DNA of 16,059 bases from NCBI GenBank assembly GCA_013001485.1, contig JABDMN010000206.1, positions 1 through 16,059 of the forward strand. Reading direction: 5' to 3'. Origin of the DNA: Acidimicrobiia bacterium. Lineage in GTDB: Bacteria; Actinomycetota; Acidimicrobiia; Spongiisociales; UBA5794. This document shows, piece after piece, positions 8,353 to 15,326 of the stretch (positions within the stretch are counted from its first letter, which is position 1; every line of letters starts with the position of its first letter). A program made the translations under genes and the position numbers. A model generated the notes under the pieces. That model saw only the letters and a list, made by a program, of their open reading frames with translations, was not told where the DNA came from and searched no databases.

Positions 8353-8987
8353 CAGCGCACCGCTCCTGACGCGATCTCGACGGAACGGTCCACCAGCGGG
8401 GAAACTCGATCGAGGTCGTGCGACACGACTACCACCGTGCCTCCGCGTTCGATCGTGTCGCTGACGACGCTTGCGACGATGTCGATCGCTGCCGGATCGA
8501 GGGCAGTGTGAGGCTCGTCCAGCAGTAACAACTCGGGGTCGCCGAGGGCGACCCTGGCGAACTCGGCACGACGTTGCATGCCGTGAGAGCAGGCGGAGGC
8601 GAGACGGTCGGCGGCTCGATCCAGGCCGACACGAGCGAGCGCTGCATGTGCGTCGGCGTCACTTCGGCCTCGCGCCCGCGCAGTGAAGGCAACGTTCTCG
8701 CCAAGGGTGAGCTCCGGATACAGCGAGGGAACGTGGCCGACGTAGCCGATGCGGGGCCTCACCTCGTACCGGTCGCCAGCGCCGATGTCAGCGCCGAGGA
8801 CCTCGGCGTGTCCCGCAAAGATGGGCTGGAGAGTCGCCAGCACTCGCAACAGGGTCGTCTTGCCCGCTCCGTTGGCGCCCAGCATCCCGACCGACTCGCC
8901 TTGAGCCAACTCGAGGTCGACGTCGCGCAGAATCACCGATGCGCCGGCGCGAACGCCAACACCACGAAGCGAGACGGCAGGGGGCAT
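8352..8987 (-). CDS. ccmA: Heme ABC transporter ATP-binding protein CcmA
   Basis: This 211-residue ABC ATPase has Walker A GANGAGKTT (37-45), a signature region CSHGMQRR (133-140), Walker B LLLLDEP (153-159) and the switch histidine at 190. The GHxPxxxxELTxxEN segment (84-99) and the length match CcmA. It would energise release of heme-loaded CcmE from the CcmCD complex. Two departures are visible: the Q-loop position, Gln in CcmA (GHQPG), is Val86 here (GHVPS), and the signature starts with Cys instead of the usual Leu. The ATG at 8987 follows a 30-nt gap after the Lgt-like gene, and that gap contains half of a strong hairpin. It is the first of the ccm genes proper. Confidence 0.94.
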   Translation of the reverse strand: MPPAVSLRGVGVRAGASVILRDVDLELAQGESVGMLGANGAGKTTLLRVLATLQPIFAGHAEVLGADIGAGDRYEVRPRIGYVGHVPSLYPELTLGENVAFTARARGRSDADAHAALARVGLDRAADRLASACSHGMQRRAEFARVALGDPELLLLDEPHTALDPAAIDIVASVVSDTIERGGTVVVVSHDLDRVSPLVDRSVEIASGAVR

Positions 8988-9005
8988 TGGGCGATTGTAC
9001 GGCGT

Positions 9006-9026
9006 GCCCGGTGAATCTCACCGGGC
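9006..9026 (-). promoter_or_regulatory. Strong hairpin between the Lgt-like gene and ccmA
   Basis: GCCCGGTGA (9006-9014) and TCACCGGGC (9018-9026) form a perfect 9-bp stem with a 3-nt loop, and the stem can extend by a G-U and two G-C pairs. It includes the stop codon of the Lgt-like gene and ends 18 nt ahead of the ccmA ATG. No T-tract follows in the direction of transcription, so it looks more like an RNA-processing, stability or partial attenuation element than a standard intrinsic terminator. The stem itself is certain; the role is inference. Confidence 0.45.
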
Positions 9027-9701
9027 GCGTTGACGGACCGCGAACGCGGCGAGCCCGGCGACGACGGCCGCGGCGTACCACCACACGGGACCGTTTCCGA
9101 GGGCAGGACGGAAGGGCTCGGTGCCGAGTCGGACGAGTCCGGCGACGGCCAGAGCGATGCCGGCGAGGCTTCCCGGCGACGGCCGACGATCGGACGTCTT
9201 GATCCAGGCAATGACAATGGCCGCAACCGCCAGCGCGAGCGCTGCATAGAGCTCGACCGGGTGCCGACCAACGGTGCTGCTTGTCTGGTGCATCGCCCAC
9301 GGAAGGTCGGTTGGCGTACCCAGGCAGGCTTCGCGGGCGAGACAACCGGCATGCCACCCGGCGATGCCGGCAAGCGCTGCGGCGGCGACTCCATCGAACA
9401 GCCACCACAGGTTGCCGCGAGACAGCCACCCGTAGGCGGCCAGCGCCCCGAGGGCGGCGGGTCCGGTGGCTACGCCAGATCGGACGATCAGCAGATCTGC
9501 CGGATTGGTGACGGGGTTGACGCCATTTCCGATCATCGAAGCGATCCTGCCGATGGCGAGCCCGATGATGACTGCGGTGAACGCCGCTTCGAACACATCC
9601 CGGTCGCACTCGACCGCGTTGCCGCGTGGTCCTTCCCACCACAACATCGCCCACATCGCCCCGATGCCGATGGCCGCAGCCGCCAGAAGCGTGAACTCCA
9701 C
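9018..9701 (-). CDS. Divergent prolipoprotein diacylglyceryl transferase (Lgt)-family membrane protein
   Basis: This 227-residue polytopic membrane protein is recognisable as Lgt-like from GTPTDLPWAM (128-137), GRHPVELYAAL (145-155, like the Lgt HPTQLYE motif) and VRLGTEPFRP (190-199). Lgt transfers diacylglycerol to the lipobox cysteine of prelipoproteins. The segment expected to read as a GRIGCFL or GRIGN motif here reads GWHAGCLAREAC (115-126), so the position of the conserved arginine appears to be His117. It is also shorter than most Lgt proteins, with an abbreviated N-terminus. It may be a specialised or inactive paralogue. It starts with GTG at 9701, one base after the stop of the thioredoxin lipoprotein gene, so the two are probably co-translated. 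Family is likely; catalytic activity is uncertain. Confidence 0.75.
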   Translation of the reverse strand: MEFTLLAAAAIGIGAMWAMLWWEGPRGNAVECDRDVFEAAFTAVIIGLAIGRIASMIGNGVNPVTNPADLLIVRSGVATGPAALGALAAYGWLSRGNLWWLFDGVAAAALAGIAGWHAGCLAREACLGTPTDLPWAMHQTSSTVGRHPVELYAALALAVAAIVIAWIKTSDRRPSPGSLAGIALAVAGLVRLGTEPFRPALGNGPVWWYAAAVVAGLAAFAVRQRAR

Positions 9702-9702
9702 C

Positions 9703-10194
9703 TCAGCGTCTCAGCAGTTCGTCGATTCCCAACGCCAATGTTCGCTCGTCGATGACGCCCCTGTGGATCGTCACGATCTGGCCGTCGGCGGCCACGAAGA
9801 AGGTGAGCGGCACGCCGCGGTTGCCGCCCAGATCGACGGGAACCGTGCCGGAGGAGTCGAAGAGGTGCTCCCAACCCTTGTCGGCACCGAAGTCGAACTC
9901 GGCGATGAAGGCCCGGGCGTCATCCTGGGAGTCACGCACGTTGAGGCCGATGAAGATGATGTCGCCTGCGAAGGCTTCCGAGGCGGCTGCGAGGAGCGGG
10001 GCTTCGGAGCGGCATGGGACGCACCACGACGCCCACACGTTGACCACCGTCGGCCGGCTGGACGCTGCCAATTGCGCAGTGAGCTCGGCGGTTGTGACGG
10101 TGGGCAGCTCGGGAACGGCAGAGAAGTCGACAGCTTCGCCCGAACAACCGGCCACAGTCAGAACGAAGGCAAGAAGAACGAGGAAGCGGCGCAC
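9703..10194 (-). CDS. TlpA-like thioredoxin, predicted lipoprotein
   Basis: This 163-residue protein has a short signal peptide ending in a lipobox (TVAGC, Cys17), which predicts a lipid-anchored extracytoplasmic protein. A thioredoxin-fold domain follows with active site WCVPC (Cys58, Cys61) and a cis-proline in GVPLTFF (Pro129). Proteins of this TlpA/ResA type reduce disulfides outside the membrane, often for cytochrome c or oxidase maturation; its position just ahead of the ccm genes fits this. It starts with GTG at 10194, 22 nt after the hisIE stop. No strong Shine-Dalgarno sequence is visible, but a start here is needed to include the signal peptide. It differs from the CcmG-like protein at the far end of the cluster by having a lipobox and lacking the PETF motif, so the two are probably not redundant. 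Confidence 0.9.
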   Translation of the reverse strand: MRRFLVLLAFVLTVAGCSGEAVDFSAVPELPTVTTAELTAQLAASSRPTVVNVWASWCVPCRSEAPLLAAASEAFAGDIIFIGLNVRDSQDDARAFIAEFDFGADKGWEHLFDSSGTVPVDLGGNRGVPLTFFVAADGQIVTIHRGVIDERTLALGIDELLRR

Positions 10195-10216
10195 GAAAGG
10201 GACGGTACCCGCTGGC

Positions 10217-10828
10217 TCAGCCTGCGCGTTCGTTGAGGACGTCGATCACCTGGCGAGGCGTGGTGCCGCGTTCGGCGAGCAGAACGAGCAGGTGATAGAT
10301 GAGGTCTGCCGATTCCTCGGCGATGCGGTCGGGCCCGCCCGAATCCTGGTCCTTGGCGGCGAGCACCACTTCGGTGGCCTCCTCCATGACCTTTCGTGAC
10401 GGTGAGTCGACCCCGCCACGGACCAACTCCGCCGTGTAGGAGCCCTCCGGGAGGTCTCTGGCTCGCTGGGCGATCGTCGACCACAGCCGCTCGAGCGCAG
10501 CGAAGCCCTCAGCCCCGTCAGGAGAGAAGCACGAGATGTCACCGGTGTGGCAGGCCGGGCCTGTAGGAGTCACCGACAACAGCACTGTGTCGGCGTCGCA
10601 GTCGAGGTTCATCTGCTCGACCCGCATGGTGTTGCCGCTCGTTGCGCCCTTGCGCCACAGCTCGTTGCGGCTTCTGCTCCAGAAGTGAGCCTCGCCGGTA
10701 TCCACGGTCGCAGCGAGAGCCTCCGCATTGGCGTAGGCCACCATGAGAACCTGAGCCGTCACGGAGTCCTGTACGACGACGGGCACGAGGCCGTTCGGGT
10801 CGTAGCGGACTGCAGCCTGGTCGATCAT
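10217..10828 (-). CDS. hisIE: Bifunctional phosphoribosyl-AMP cyclohydrolase / phosphoribosyl-ATP pyrophosphatase HisIE
   Basis: This 203-residue fusion carries out steps 2 and 3 of histidine synthesis. The N-terminal HisI part (about 1-110) has WRKGATSGN (58-66), the metal-binding LDCDADT (75-81) and [10 protein letters not shown] (92-101), with zinc-type cysteines 77, 93 and 100. The C-terminal HisE part (about 112-203) has the acidic helices KVMEEATEV and [15 protein letters not shown] (170-184) of the pyrophosphatase. The ATG at 10828 overlaps the hisF stop by 4 nt and gives the usual fusion length; the longer upstream frame is discarded. Many Actinomycetota encode hisI and hisE separately, so the fusion is a weak taxonomic hint. 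It is the last his gene of the run. Confidence 0.96.
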   Translation of the reverse strand: MIDQAAVRYDPNGLVPVVVQDSVTAQVLMVAYANAEALAATVDTGEAHFWSRSRNELWRKGATSGNTMRVEQMNLDCDADTVLLSVTPTGPACHTGDISCFSPDGAEGFAALERLWSTIAQRARDLPEGSYTAELVRGGVDSPSRKVMEEATEVVLAAKDQDSGGPDRIAEESADLIYHLLVLLAERGTTPRQVIDVLNERAG

Positions 10829-11574
10829 GTCCTCACCGGGATTCCTGCGGAGGCCAGTGCTTCTTTGACCTGGCCGACTGTGAGCTCCCGGCGATGGAAG
10901 ATCGAGGCGGCGAGGGCGGCGTCTGCCACGCGCAACGCCTCTACACAGTGCTCGGCGGTTCCGGCCCCTCCTGAGGCGATGACCGGGACCGTTGTCGCCG
11001 TGGATACCGCGTCGCACAGCTCGAGGTCGTATCCCTCTTTGGTGCCGTCGCGGTCCATCGAGGTCACGAGAATCTCGCCGGCCCCCAATGCGGTTCCTTT
11101 GCGAGCCCACTCGATGGCATCGAGGCCGGTCGGGGTGCGTCCGCCGTGGGTGTACACCTCCCAGCCTGCTCCGGTGCGCTTGGCGTCGATGGCGAGAACG
11201 ACACATTGCTCGCCGAACTCGGTGGCGCAGCGACCGAGTACGTCGGGGTCCTCGACTGCCGCGGTATTGACCGCCACCTTGTCTGCTCCTGCCCGCAGCG
11301 CGGCTCGCATGTCCTCGACGGTGCGAATACCGCCGCCAACGGTGAGCGGAATGAACACGTTGGCCGCAGTTCGCCTGACCAGATCGAGGAACGTTGGTCG
11401 CTCCTCGTGCGATGCCGTGATGTCGAGGTAGACGATCTCGTCGGCTCCTTCGGCTGCATACCGGGCCGCAAGCTCGACGGGGTCGCCTTCATCTACGAGG
11501 TCGACGAAGCGGACGCCCTTGACCACGCGGCCATCGGCCACGTCGAGACACGGGATAACTCTCTTACGCAGCAC
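10825..11574 (-). CDS. hisF: Imidazole glycerol phosphate synthase cyclase subunit HisF
   Basis: This 249-residue TIM-barrel protein matches HisF over its whole length. The catalytic aspartates are Asp11 (VIPCLD) and Asp130 (VLAID), and the phosphate-binding loops TVGGGIR (78-84) and ASGGAG are present. With HisH it uses ammonia from glutamine to convert PRFAR into imidazole glycerol phosphate and AICAR. It starts with GTG at 11574, preceded by an AAGGAAG ribosome-binding site that lies inside hisH. The 11-nt overlap with hisH would favour balanced production of the two subunits. Assignment is firm. Confidence 0.97.
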   Translation of the reverse strand: MLRKRVIPCLDVADGRVVKGVRFVDLVDEGDPVELAARYAAEGADEIVYLDITASHEERPTFLDLVRRTAANVFIPLTVGGGIRTVEDMRAALRAGADKVAVNTAAVEDPDVLGRCATEFGEQCVVLAIDAKRTGAGWEVYTHGGRTPTGLDAIEWARKGTALGAGEILVTSMDRDGTKEGYDLELCDAVSTATTVPVIASGGAGTAEHCVEALRVADAALAASIFHRRELTVGQVKEALASAGIPVRT

Positions 11575-12178
11575 GAGATTCTTCCTTGCAGCTCGCCACG
11601 AAGTTGGCCAGTACCTGAAGGCCTGCAGGCCCGCTGCGCTCCGGATGGAACTGAACGCCCACCCTGTTCGCAGATCGGATCGCGGCGGTGAACGGAGTGC
11701 CGTACTCGGTGGTGCCGATCACCACACCGACGTCGGCCGGCTGCGGGGCGTAGGTGTGCACGAAGTAGAACGAGGTGCCGGACGCGATGCCGACAAACAG
11801 GGGATCATCGGTGATGCGAACGTCGTTCCAGCCGATGTGGGGGAGTCTCTGGCTGTTGTCGAGGCGGCGTACGGCTCCGGGGACGATGCCAAGACACCGG
11901 GCGCCGTCCTCGTCGCTCGTCTCGAAGAACACCTGCAGACCGACGCAGATGCCCAGCAGCGGCAATTCCCAGTTGCGCAACGGCTCGACCAACCCCTTGG
12001 CGGCCAGCCGTCCCATTGCGGGTGCGGTGGCGCCGACGCCTGGCAGAACGACTCCGTCGCACGGTGTGAGCCCGGAAGGGTCATCGACGATGCGGACGTC
12101 GGCCCCGGATGCGGCGAGACCCTGGGCGATCGAGACGAGATTGCCTGCGCCGTGGTCGATAACGCCAATGGTGGTCAC
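11564..12178 (-). CDS. hisH: Imidazole glycerol phosphate synthase glutamine amidotransferase subunit HisH
   Basis: This 204-residue class I glutamine amidotransferase has its nucleophile in GICVGLQ (Cys78) and the His-Glu pair in QFHPE (His178, Glu180). It supplies ammonia to HisF. The GTG at 12178 is chosen over the longer frame because it gives a GTGA overlap with hisB, has AAGGGA ahead of it, and leads straight into the first beta-strand ([12 protein letters not shown]). The start of the protein and the PGVGA motif are typical of HisH. Length is normal for the family. It ends with TAA, unlike the TGA stops of the genes that use 4-nt overlaps. Confidence 0.96.
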   Translation of the reverse strand: MTTIGVIDHGAGNLVSIAQGLAASGADVRIVDDPSGLTPCDGVVLPGVGATAPAMGRLAAKGLVEPLRNWELPLLGICVGLQVFFETSDEDGARCLGIVPGAVRRLDNSQRLPHIGWNDVRITDDPLFVGIASGTSFYFVHTYAPQPADVGVVIGTTEYGTPFTAAIRSANRVGVQFHPERSGPAGLQVLANFVASCKEESRAA

Positions 12179-12768
12179 GATGCCGTTCCCTTGAGCGAGG
12201 GAACTCCGCTTCGCCTTGGGTCGACTTCGCATGCCTGGCGCAGCGCCCGGGCCAGTGCCTTGAAAGCGGCTTCGGCCAGGTGATGGTCGTTGCTGCCCGT
12301 GCCGGTGAGGTGAAGCGTGAACCCGGCTGTGCGGGCGAACGACTCGAGAGCGTGGGGAATCATCTGAGTCCCGAGGGCTCCTATGCGGTCGGTGGCGAAA
12401 GGAAGATCGGTGACCAGGTACGGCCGGCCGCCTACATCGATGACTGCTTCGGCTCGGGCCTCGTCCATGGGCACCGCTGCCGAGCCGTATCGCTGGATGC
12501 CCGCCCGATCACCAAGGGCCTTGGCAAAAGCCTCCCCCAGGACGAGAGCCGTGTCTTCGACGGTGTGATGCTCATCGACCTCGAGGTCGCCCGTGGTGTT
12601 GATCGTGAGGTCGAACAGGCCATGGTGGGCTAGCGACGCCAGCAGGTGGTCGTAGAACCCGACTCCCGTGGAGATCGACGACATCCCCGTGCCGTCGATG
12701 ACGAGCTCGACACTGACATCGGTCTCGGCAGTCTTGCGCTCGACGAGAGCGGTCCGTGGTTGGCTCAT
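12175..12768 (-). CDS. hisB: Imidazoleglycerol-phosphate dehydratase HisB
   Basis: This 197-residue monofunctional dehydratase removes water from imidazole glycerol phosphate. The two manganese-binding repeats are visible: EHHTVEDTA (66-74; His67, His68, Glu71) and NDHHLAEAAFKALARALR (160-177; His162, His163, Glu166). GFYDHLL (37-43) is also conserved. The C-terminal motif reads PSLKG where most members have PSTKG, a mild change. There is no fused phosphatase domain of the enterobacterial type. Both ends overlap the neighbours by 4 nt. It follows hisD directly, with no hisC between, although hisC commonly stands there in actinobacterial his operons. Confidence 0.97.
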   Translation of the reverse strand: MSQPRTALVERKTAETDVSVELVIDGTGMSSISTGVGFYDHLLASLAHHGLFDLTINTTGDLEVDEHHTVEDTALVLGEAFAKALGDRAGIQRYGSAAVPMDEARAEAVIDVGGRPYLVTDLPFATDRIGALGTQMIPHALESFARTAGFTLHLTGTGSNDHHLAEAAFKALARALRQACEVDPRRSGVPSLKGTAS

Positions 12769-14072
12769 GAAGGAGTCTCCTGTGTCTCGAATCGGACGGT
12801 GACGGCCCTGGCGTGGGCGGTGAGCCCTTCGGCCCGGGCGATGGTCGTGATGACAGGCGCAACTGCGGCCAGGCCCTCAGCGGTGATCTCCTGCTGTTGG
12901 CGCCATGAGCCGAAGTCCTCGACAGCGAGCGGGCCATGTGAGCGAGCCAGGCCGCCGGTCGGGAGGACGTGATTCGCTCCGGTCGCGTAGTCGGCTGCGG
13001 AGTGGGGGGTGAAGGGCCCGACGAAGACAGACCCGGCAGCGGTGACCGCGTCGGCGTCTGCGGCCGCCGTGGCGGTGTGGAACCCGATGTGCTCCGGTGC
13101 GTAGTCGTCACAGAATCGCAGTGCTGTGTCGCGGTCAGGGGCGACGACGATGGCGCCGTGCTTGTCGAGCGATGCCGCCAGGGTGTCGGCTCGCTCGTAC
13201 GACGAGAGCTCTGTCTCGATACGGGCTGCGACGGCGTCGGCGATGGCTCCGTCCCAGGTGACGAGCATCACGGGGGAGTCGCCACCGTGCTCTGCCTGGC
13301 ACAGCAGGTCGGCAGCTACCACCGCGGGGTCGGCCGTGTCGTCGGCGACCACGATCGCCTCTGAGGGTCCGGCAGGCAGATCGATACTCACGGTCCCGAA
13401 GACCTCGACCTTGGCTGCCGTCACCCAGGCATTGCCTGGTCCGACGATTTTGTCGACGGGAGCCAACGTATTCGTCCCCATGGCGGCTGCGGCGATGGCC
13501 TGAGCCCCCCCGGCGACATAGACCTCGTCCACACCGAGCAGCCCGACTGCACCGAGCATCGCCGGGTTCAGAGTGCCGTCAGCGCCCGCCGGGGTGATCA
13601 CGACGATCTCGTCGACCCCGGCCACCTGGGCCGGGATGACACCCATCAAGACGGACGATGGGTAGGCCGCCTGGCCGCCGGGGACATAGACACCGACCCG
13701 GCGTAGCGGTGCCCAGCGCCGTTTCACCACGACTCCGGGCGTCGGTTCGATCATGTCGTCAACCGGCCGCTGCCGCTCGTGAACGGCCCGGATGGCAGCC
13801 GCTGCCGCCTCCAGCGCTTCCCGAAGCTCGGGATCGAGTCCCGCCCCGGCACTGCGGATGGTGGCGGGGTCGAGTGTGGTTGAGCCGTCTGTCGCGCCGC
13901 CCCCGTGGCGTTCGCTGTAGGCGACGACTGCCTCGTCGCCACGCTCGGCGACATCGCGGATGATGGCGGCAGCTGCCGAACGGATATCGGGGTCGGGCAC
14001 GGCGGATCGCCGCACCAGGTCGCGCCGTTCGGAGGCGCTCAATGTCGCGAGGTCGATGCGGCGAACTGTCAT
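12765..14072 (-). CDS. hisD: Histidinol dehydrogenase HisD
   Basis: This 435-residue zinc enzyme carries out the last two oxidations, from L-histidinol to L-histidine. Motifs are in order: VGVYVPGG (126-133), GGAQAIAA (188-195), GPGN (211-214), DLPAGPSE (231-238), CQAEHG (258-263), PEHIGF (326-331) and NHVLPTGG (367-374). The zinc ligands expected from the E. coli enzyme are at Gln259, His262, Asp361 and His420, and the catalytic Glu-His pair is 327-328. The ATG at 14072 overlaps the hisG stop by 4 nt and gives normal family length; 25 extra upstream codons are discarded. No departures from the family stand out. Confidence 0.97.
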   Translation of the reverse strand: MTVRRIDLATLSASERRDLVRRSAVPDPDIRSAAAAIIRDVAERGDEAVVAYSERHGGGATDGSTTLDPATIRSAGAGLDPELREALEAAAAAIRAVHERQRPVDDMIEPTPGVVVKRRWAPLRRVGVYVPGGQAAYPSSVLMGVIPAQVAGVDEIVVITPAGADGTLNPAMLGAVGLLGVDEVYVAGGAQAIAAAAMGTNTLAPVDKIVGPGNAWVTAAKVEVFGTVSIDLPAGPSEAIVVADDTADPAVVAADLLCQAEHGGDSPVMLVTWDGAIADAVAARIETELSSYERADTLAASLDKHGAIVVAPDRDTALRFCDDYAPEHIGFHTATAAADADAVTAAGSVFVGPFTPHSAADYATGANHVLPTGGLARSHGPLAVEDFGSWRQQQEITAEGLAAVAPVITTIARAEGLTAHARAVTVRFETQETPS

Positions 14073-14920
14073 GGGATCAGCTGATCGATGGGGAGGACCA
14101 GGATCCCGGTGGCGCCAACGGCCTCGAGTCGGGGGAGAACGTCCCAAACCAGCGCTGCGTCGACCACCGAGTGGACGGCGACCCGCGTGGAGTCATGGGC
14201 CAGAGGCACGATGGACGGCGAGTCGATGCCCGGGATGATGTCCTCGATGGCTTCGAGAGTGTCGATTGGTGCGTTCATCAACACGTATCGCTTGCGGCGA
14301 CCTGCGACGACGGCGCGCAGCATCGTCACGACCTGGAGTGCGCGGCTGTCTTCGGCCAACGACGGGTTGCCGGCGAGCACCGCCTGCGACTCGAGCAGGG
14401 TGGCGACCGGGCGCAGCCCGTTGACCAGCATCGTCGAACCCGACGAGACGAGATCGACGATGGCGTCGGCGACGTCCAGAGTCGGAGCGACCTCGACCGA
14501 ACCGCGGAGCGAGATGACGGTCGCCTCGATCGACTTGTCCTCGAAGAAGGCTCGAGTCGTCCTCGGGTGCGAGGTGGCCACCCGGCTTCCCGCGAGATCC
14601 TCGAGGGACTGAGCTTCGGCGGCATCGGGTACCGCCGCAGTGAGCCTGCAGCGGCCGTATCCGAGCTCGATGAGCACGGAAGCGGAGCCGTCGAACTCGT
14701 TGAGCAGGTCGAGGCCGGTTATCCCGAGGTCGGCTACACCGTCGGCGAGCAGCTCGGGAACGTCGTCTGCTCGAACGAACAGGATCTGGAGGTCGCCGTT
14801 GCGCACCGGTACCGAAAGAGCGCGATCAGTCTTCTCAAACTGGAGACCGGCGTCGCGCAGCAATCGGATCGTCGGCTCGGCGAGCCGACCCTTGTTCGGT
14901 ATCGCGATGCGGAGGCTCAC
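14069..14920 (-). CDS. hisG: ATP phosphoribosyltransferase HisG, long form
   Basis: This 283-residue protein catalyses the first, committed step, joining ATP and PRPP. The catalytic part has IAIPNKGRL (5-13), VADLGITGLD (62-71) and the PRPP-binding loop around SSGSTMLVNGL (159-169). Residues from about 205 to the end form the HisG_C regulatory domain (RYVLMNAPIDTLEAIEDIIPG and onward), so this is the long, hexameric, histidine-inhibited type, which does not need HisZ. The start is the GTG at 14920, which gives a GTGA overlap with the regulator gene and begins SLRIAIPNKG, as in relatives. The longer ATG frame would add 23 poorly matching residues. It is the first biosynthetic gene of the run. 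Confidence 0.97.
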   Translation of the reverse strand: MSLRIAIPNKGRLAEPTIRLLRDAGLQFEKTDRALSVPVRNGDLQILFVRADDVPELLADGVADLGITGLDLLNEFDGSASVLIELGYGRCRLTAAVPDAAEAQSLEDLAGSRVATSHPRTTRAFFEDKSIEATVISLRGSVEVAPTLDVADAIVDLVSSGSTMLVNGLRPVATLLESQAVLAGNPSLAEDSRALQVVTMLRAVVAGRRKRYVLMNAPIDTLEAIEDIIPGIDSPSIVPLAHDSTRVAVHSVVDAALVWDVLPRLEAVGATGILVLPIDQLIP

Positions 14921-15234
14921 GAAGCCTCCTCGGCGAGGCCAAGCCTCTGCAGTATGCGGCTGTAGCCACCGGTCCCGTGCTGGAGCCACTGGTTGATCCG
15001 GGTGATGGTCGCCGTCGACACCCCGGTCTCGTCATGAATCTGGCGGTAGGGGATCCCCTTGGTGAGGAGGCGGACGACGGCCCATCGCGCTGTCATCTCT
15101 TCGAGCTCGCGGAGCGTGCAGAGATCTCGAAAGAACCGCTCGGCGTCGTCGCGGTCGGTCAGCGAGAGGATCGCGTCGAAGAGCGCGTCGGTGTCGTCTG
15201 AGCGCCACTCGTCGGTTGTCAGCGATGCACGCAT
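14917..15234 (-). CDS. TrpR-like regulator of the YerC/YecD family, candidate his repressor
   Basis: This 105-residue protein is all-helical in appearance and resembles the TrpR-related YerC/YecD family. LCTLRELEEMTARW (38-51) is the family's first conserved block. The helix-turn-helix follows at about 59-83 (KGIPYRQIHDETGVSTATITR), with the recognition helix near STATITRINQWL. Members next to his genes have been proposed as histidine-responsive repressors (HisR) from comparative genomics; the ligand here is not shown. The ATG at 15234 has an AGGGGG ribosome-binding site 6 nt ahead. The gene leads the his run, overlaps hisG by 4 nt, and faces a TrpR-like operator array in the divergent intergenic region, which implies autoregulation. 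Family is secure; histidine sensing is inference. Confidence 0.9.
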   Translation of the reverse strand: MRASLTTDEWRSDDTDALFDAILSLTDRDDAERFFRDLCTLRELEEMTARWAVVRLLTKGIPYRQIHDETGVSTATITRINQWLQHGTGGYSRILQRLGLAEEAS

Positions 15235-15326
15235 CGGATTCCCCCTGATCTTGCTCGTAGCGGTTGACTCCGCTAGCGTTCTAGCACGCTAAGACGGTAG
15301 CACAGATTGATGGAGGCGCAACCCCG
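15235..15326. promoter_or_regulatory. Divergent regulatory region between hisA and the TrpR-like regulator
   Basis: This 92-nt region must hold the promoters for hisA (+) and for the regulator-his run (-), since both genes start from it. A candidate hisA promoter is TTGCTC (15251-15256) and TAGCGT (15274-15279) with a 17-nt spacer; the -10 box would then lie inside the second operator dyad. For the minus strand I see no convincing -35/-10 pair. Ribosome-binding sites are AGGGGG ahead of 15234 (-) and GGAGG at 15312-15316 (+), the latter 10 nt from the hisA ATG. Confidence 0.6.
15257..15300. promoter_or_regulatory. Tandem operator array, candidate binding site of the TrpR-like regulator
   Basis: Two perfect dyads lie side by side: TAGCGG-N6-CCGCTA (15258-15275) and TAGCGT-N6-ACGCTA (15274-15291). 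They share two bases and their centres are 16 bp apart. Viewed another way, CTAG-like tetramers repeat every 8 bp: GTAG 15257, CTAG 15273, CTAG 15281, CTAA 15289 and GTAG 15297; only the 15265 position is off. CTAG-N4-CTAG is also the core spacing of the E. coli TrpR operator, where dimers bind in tandem. The array covers the likely promoter zone of both hisA and the regulator gene, so bound repressor could block both. The repeats are seen directly; the protein that binds them is inferred. Confidence 0.75.

Noticed and set aside
10195..10216. Possible separate promoter between hisIE and the thioredoxin lipoprotein gene
   Set aside because: The gap is only 22 nt and no -35/-10 pair is visible in it. 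A promoter inside hisIE cannot be ruled out.
15264..15295. TTGACT (15264-15269) as a -35 box with TAAGAC (15290-15295) as -10 for hisA
   Set aside because: TTGACT is an excellent -35 match, but the spacer is 20 nt and TTGACT is also the spacer of the first operator dyad. TTGCTC-N17-TAGCGT fits spacing better, and neither is proven.
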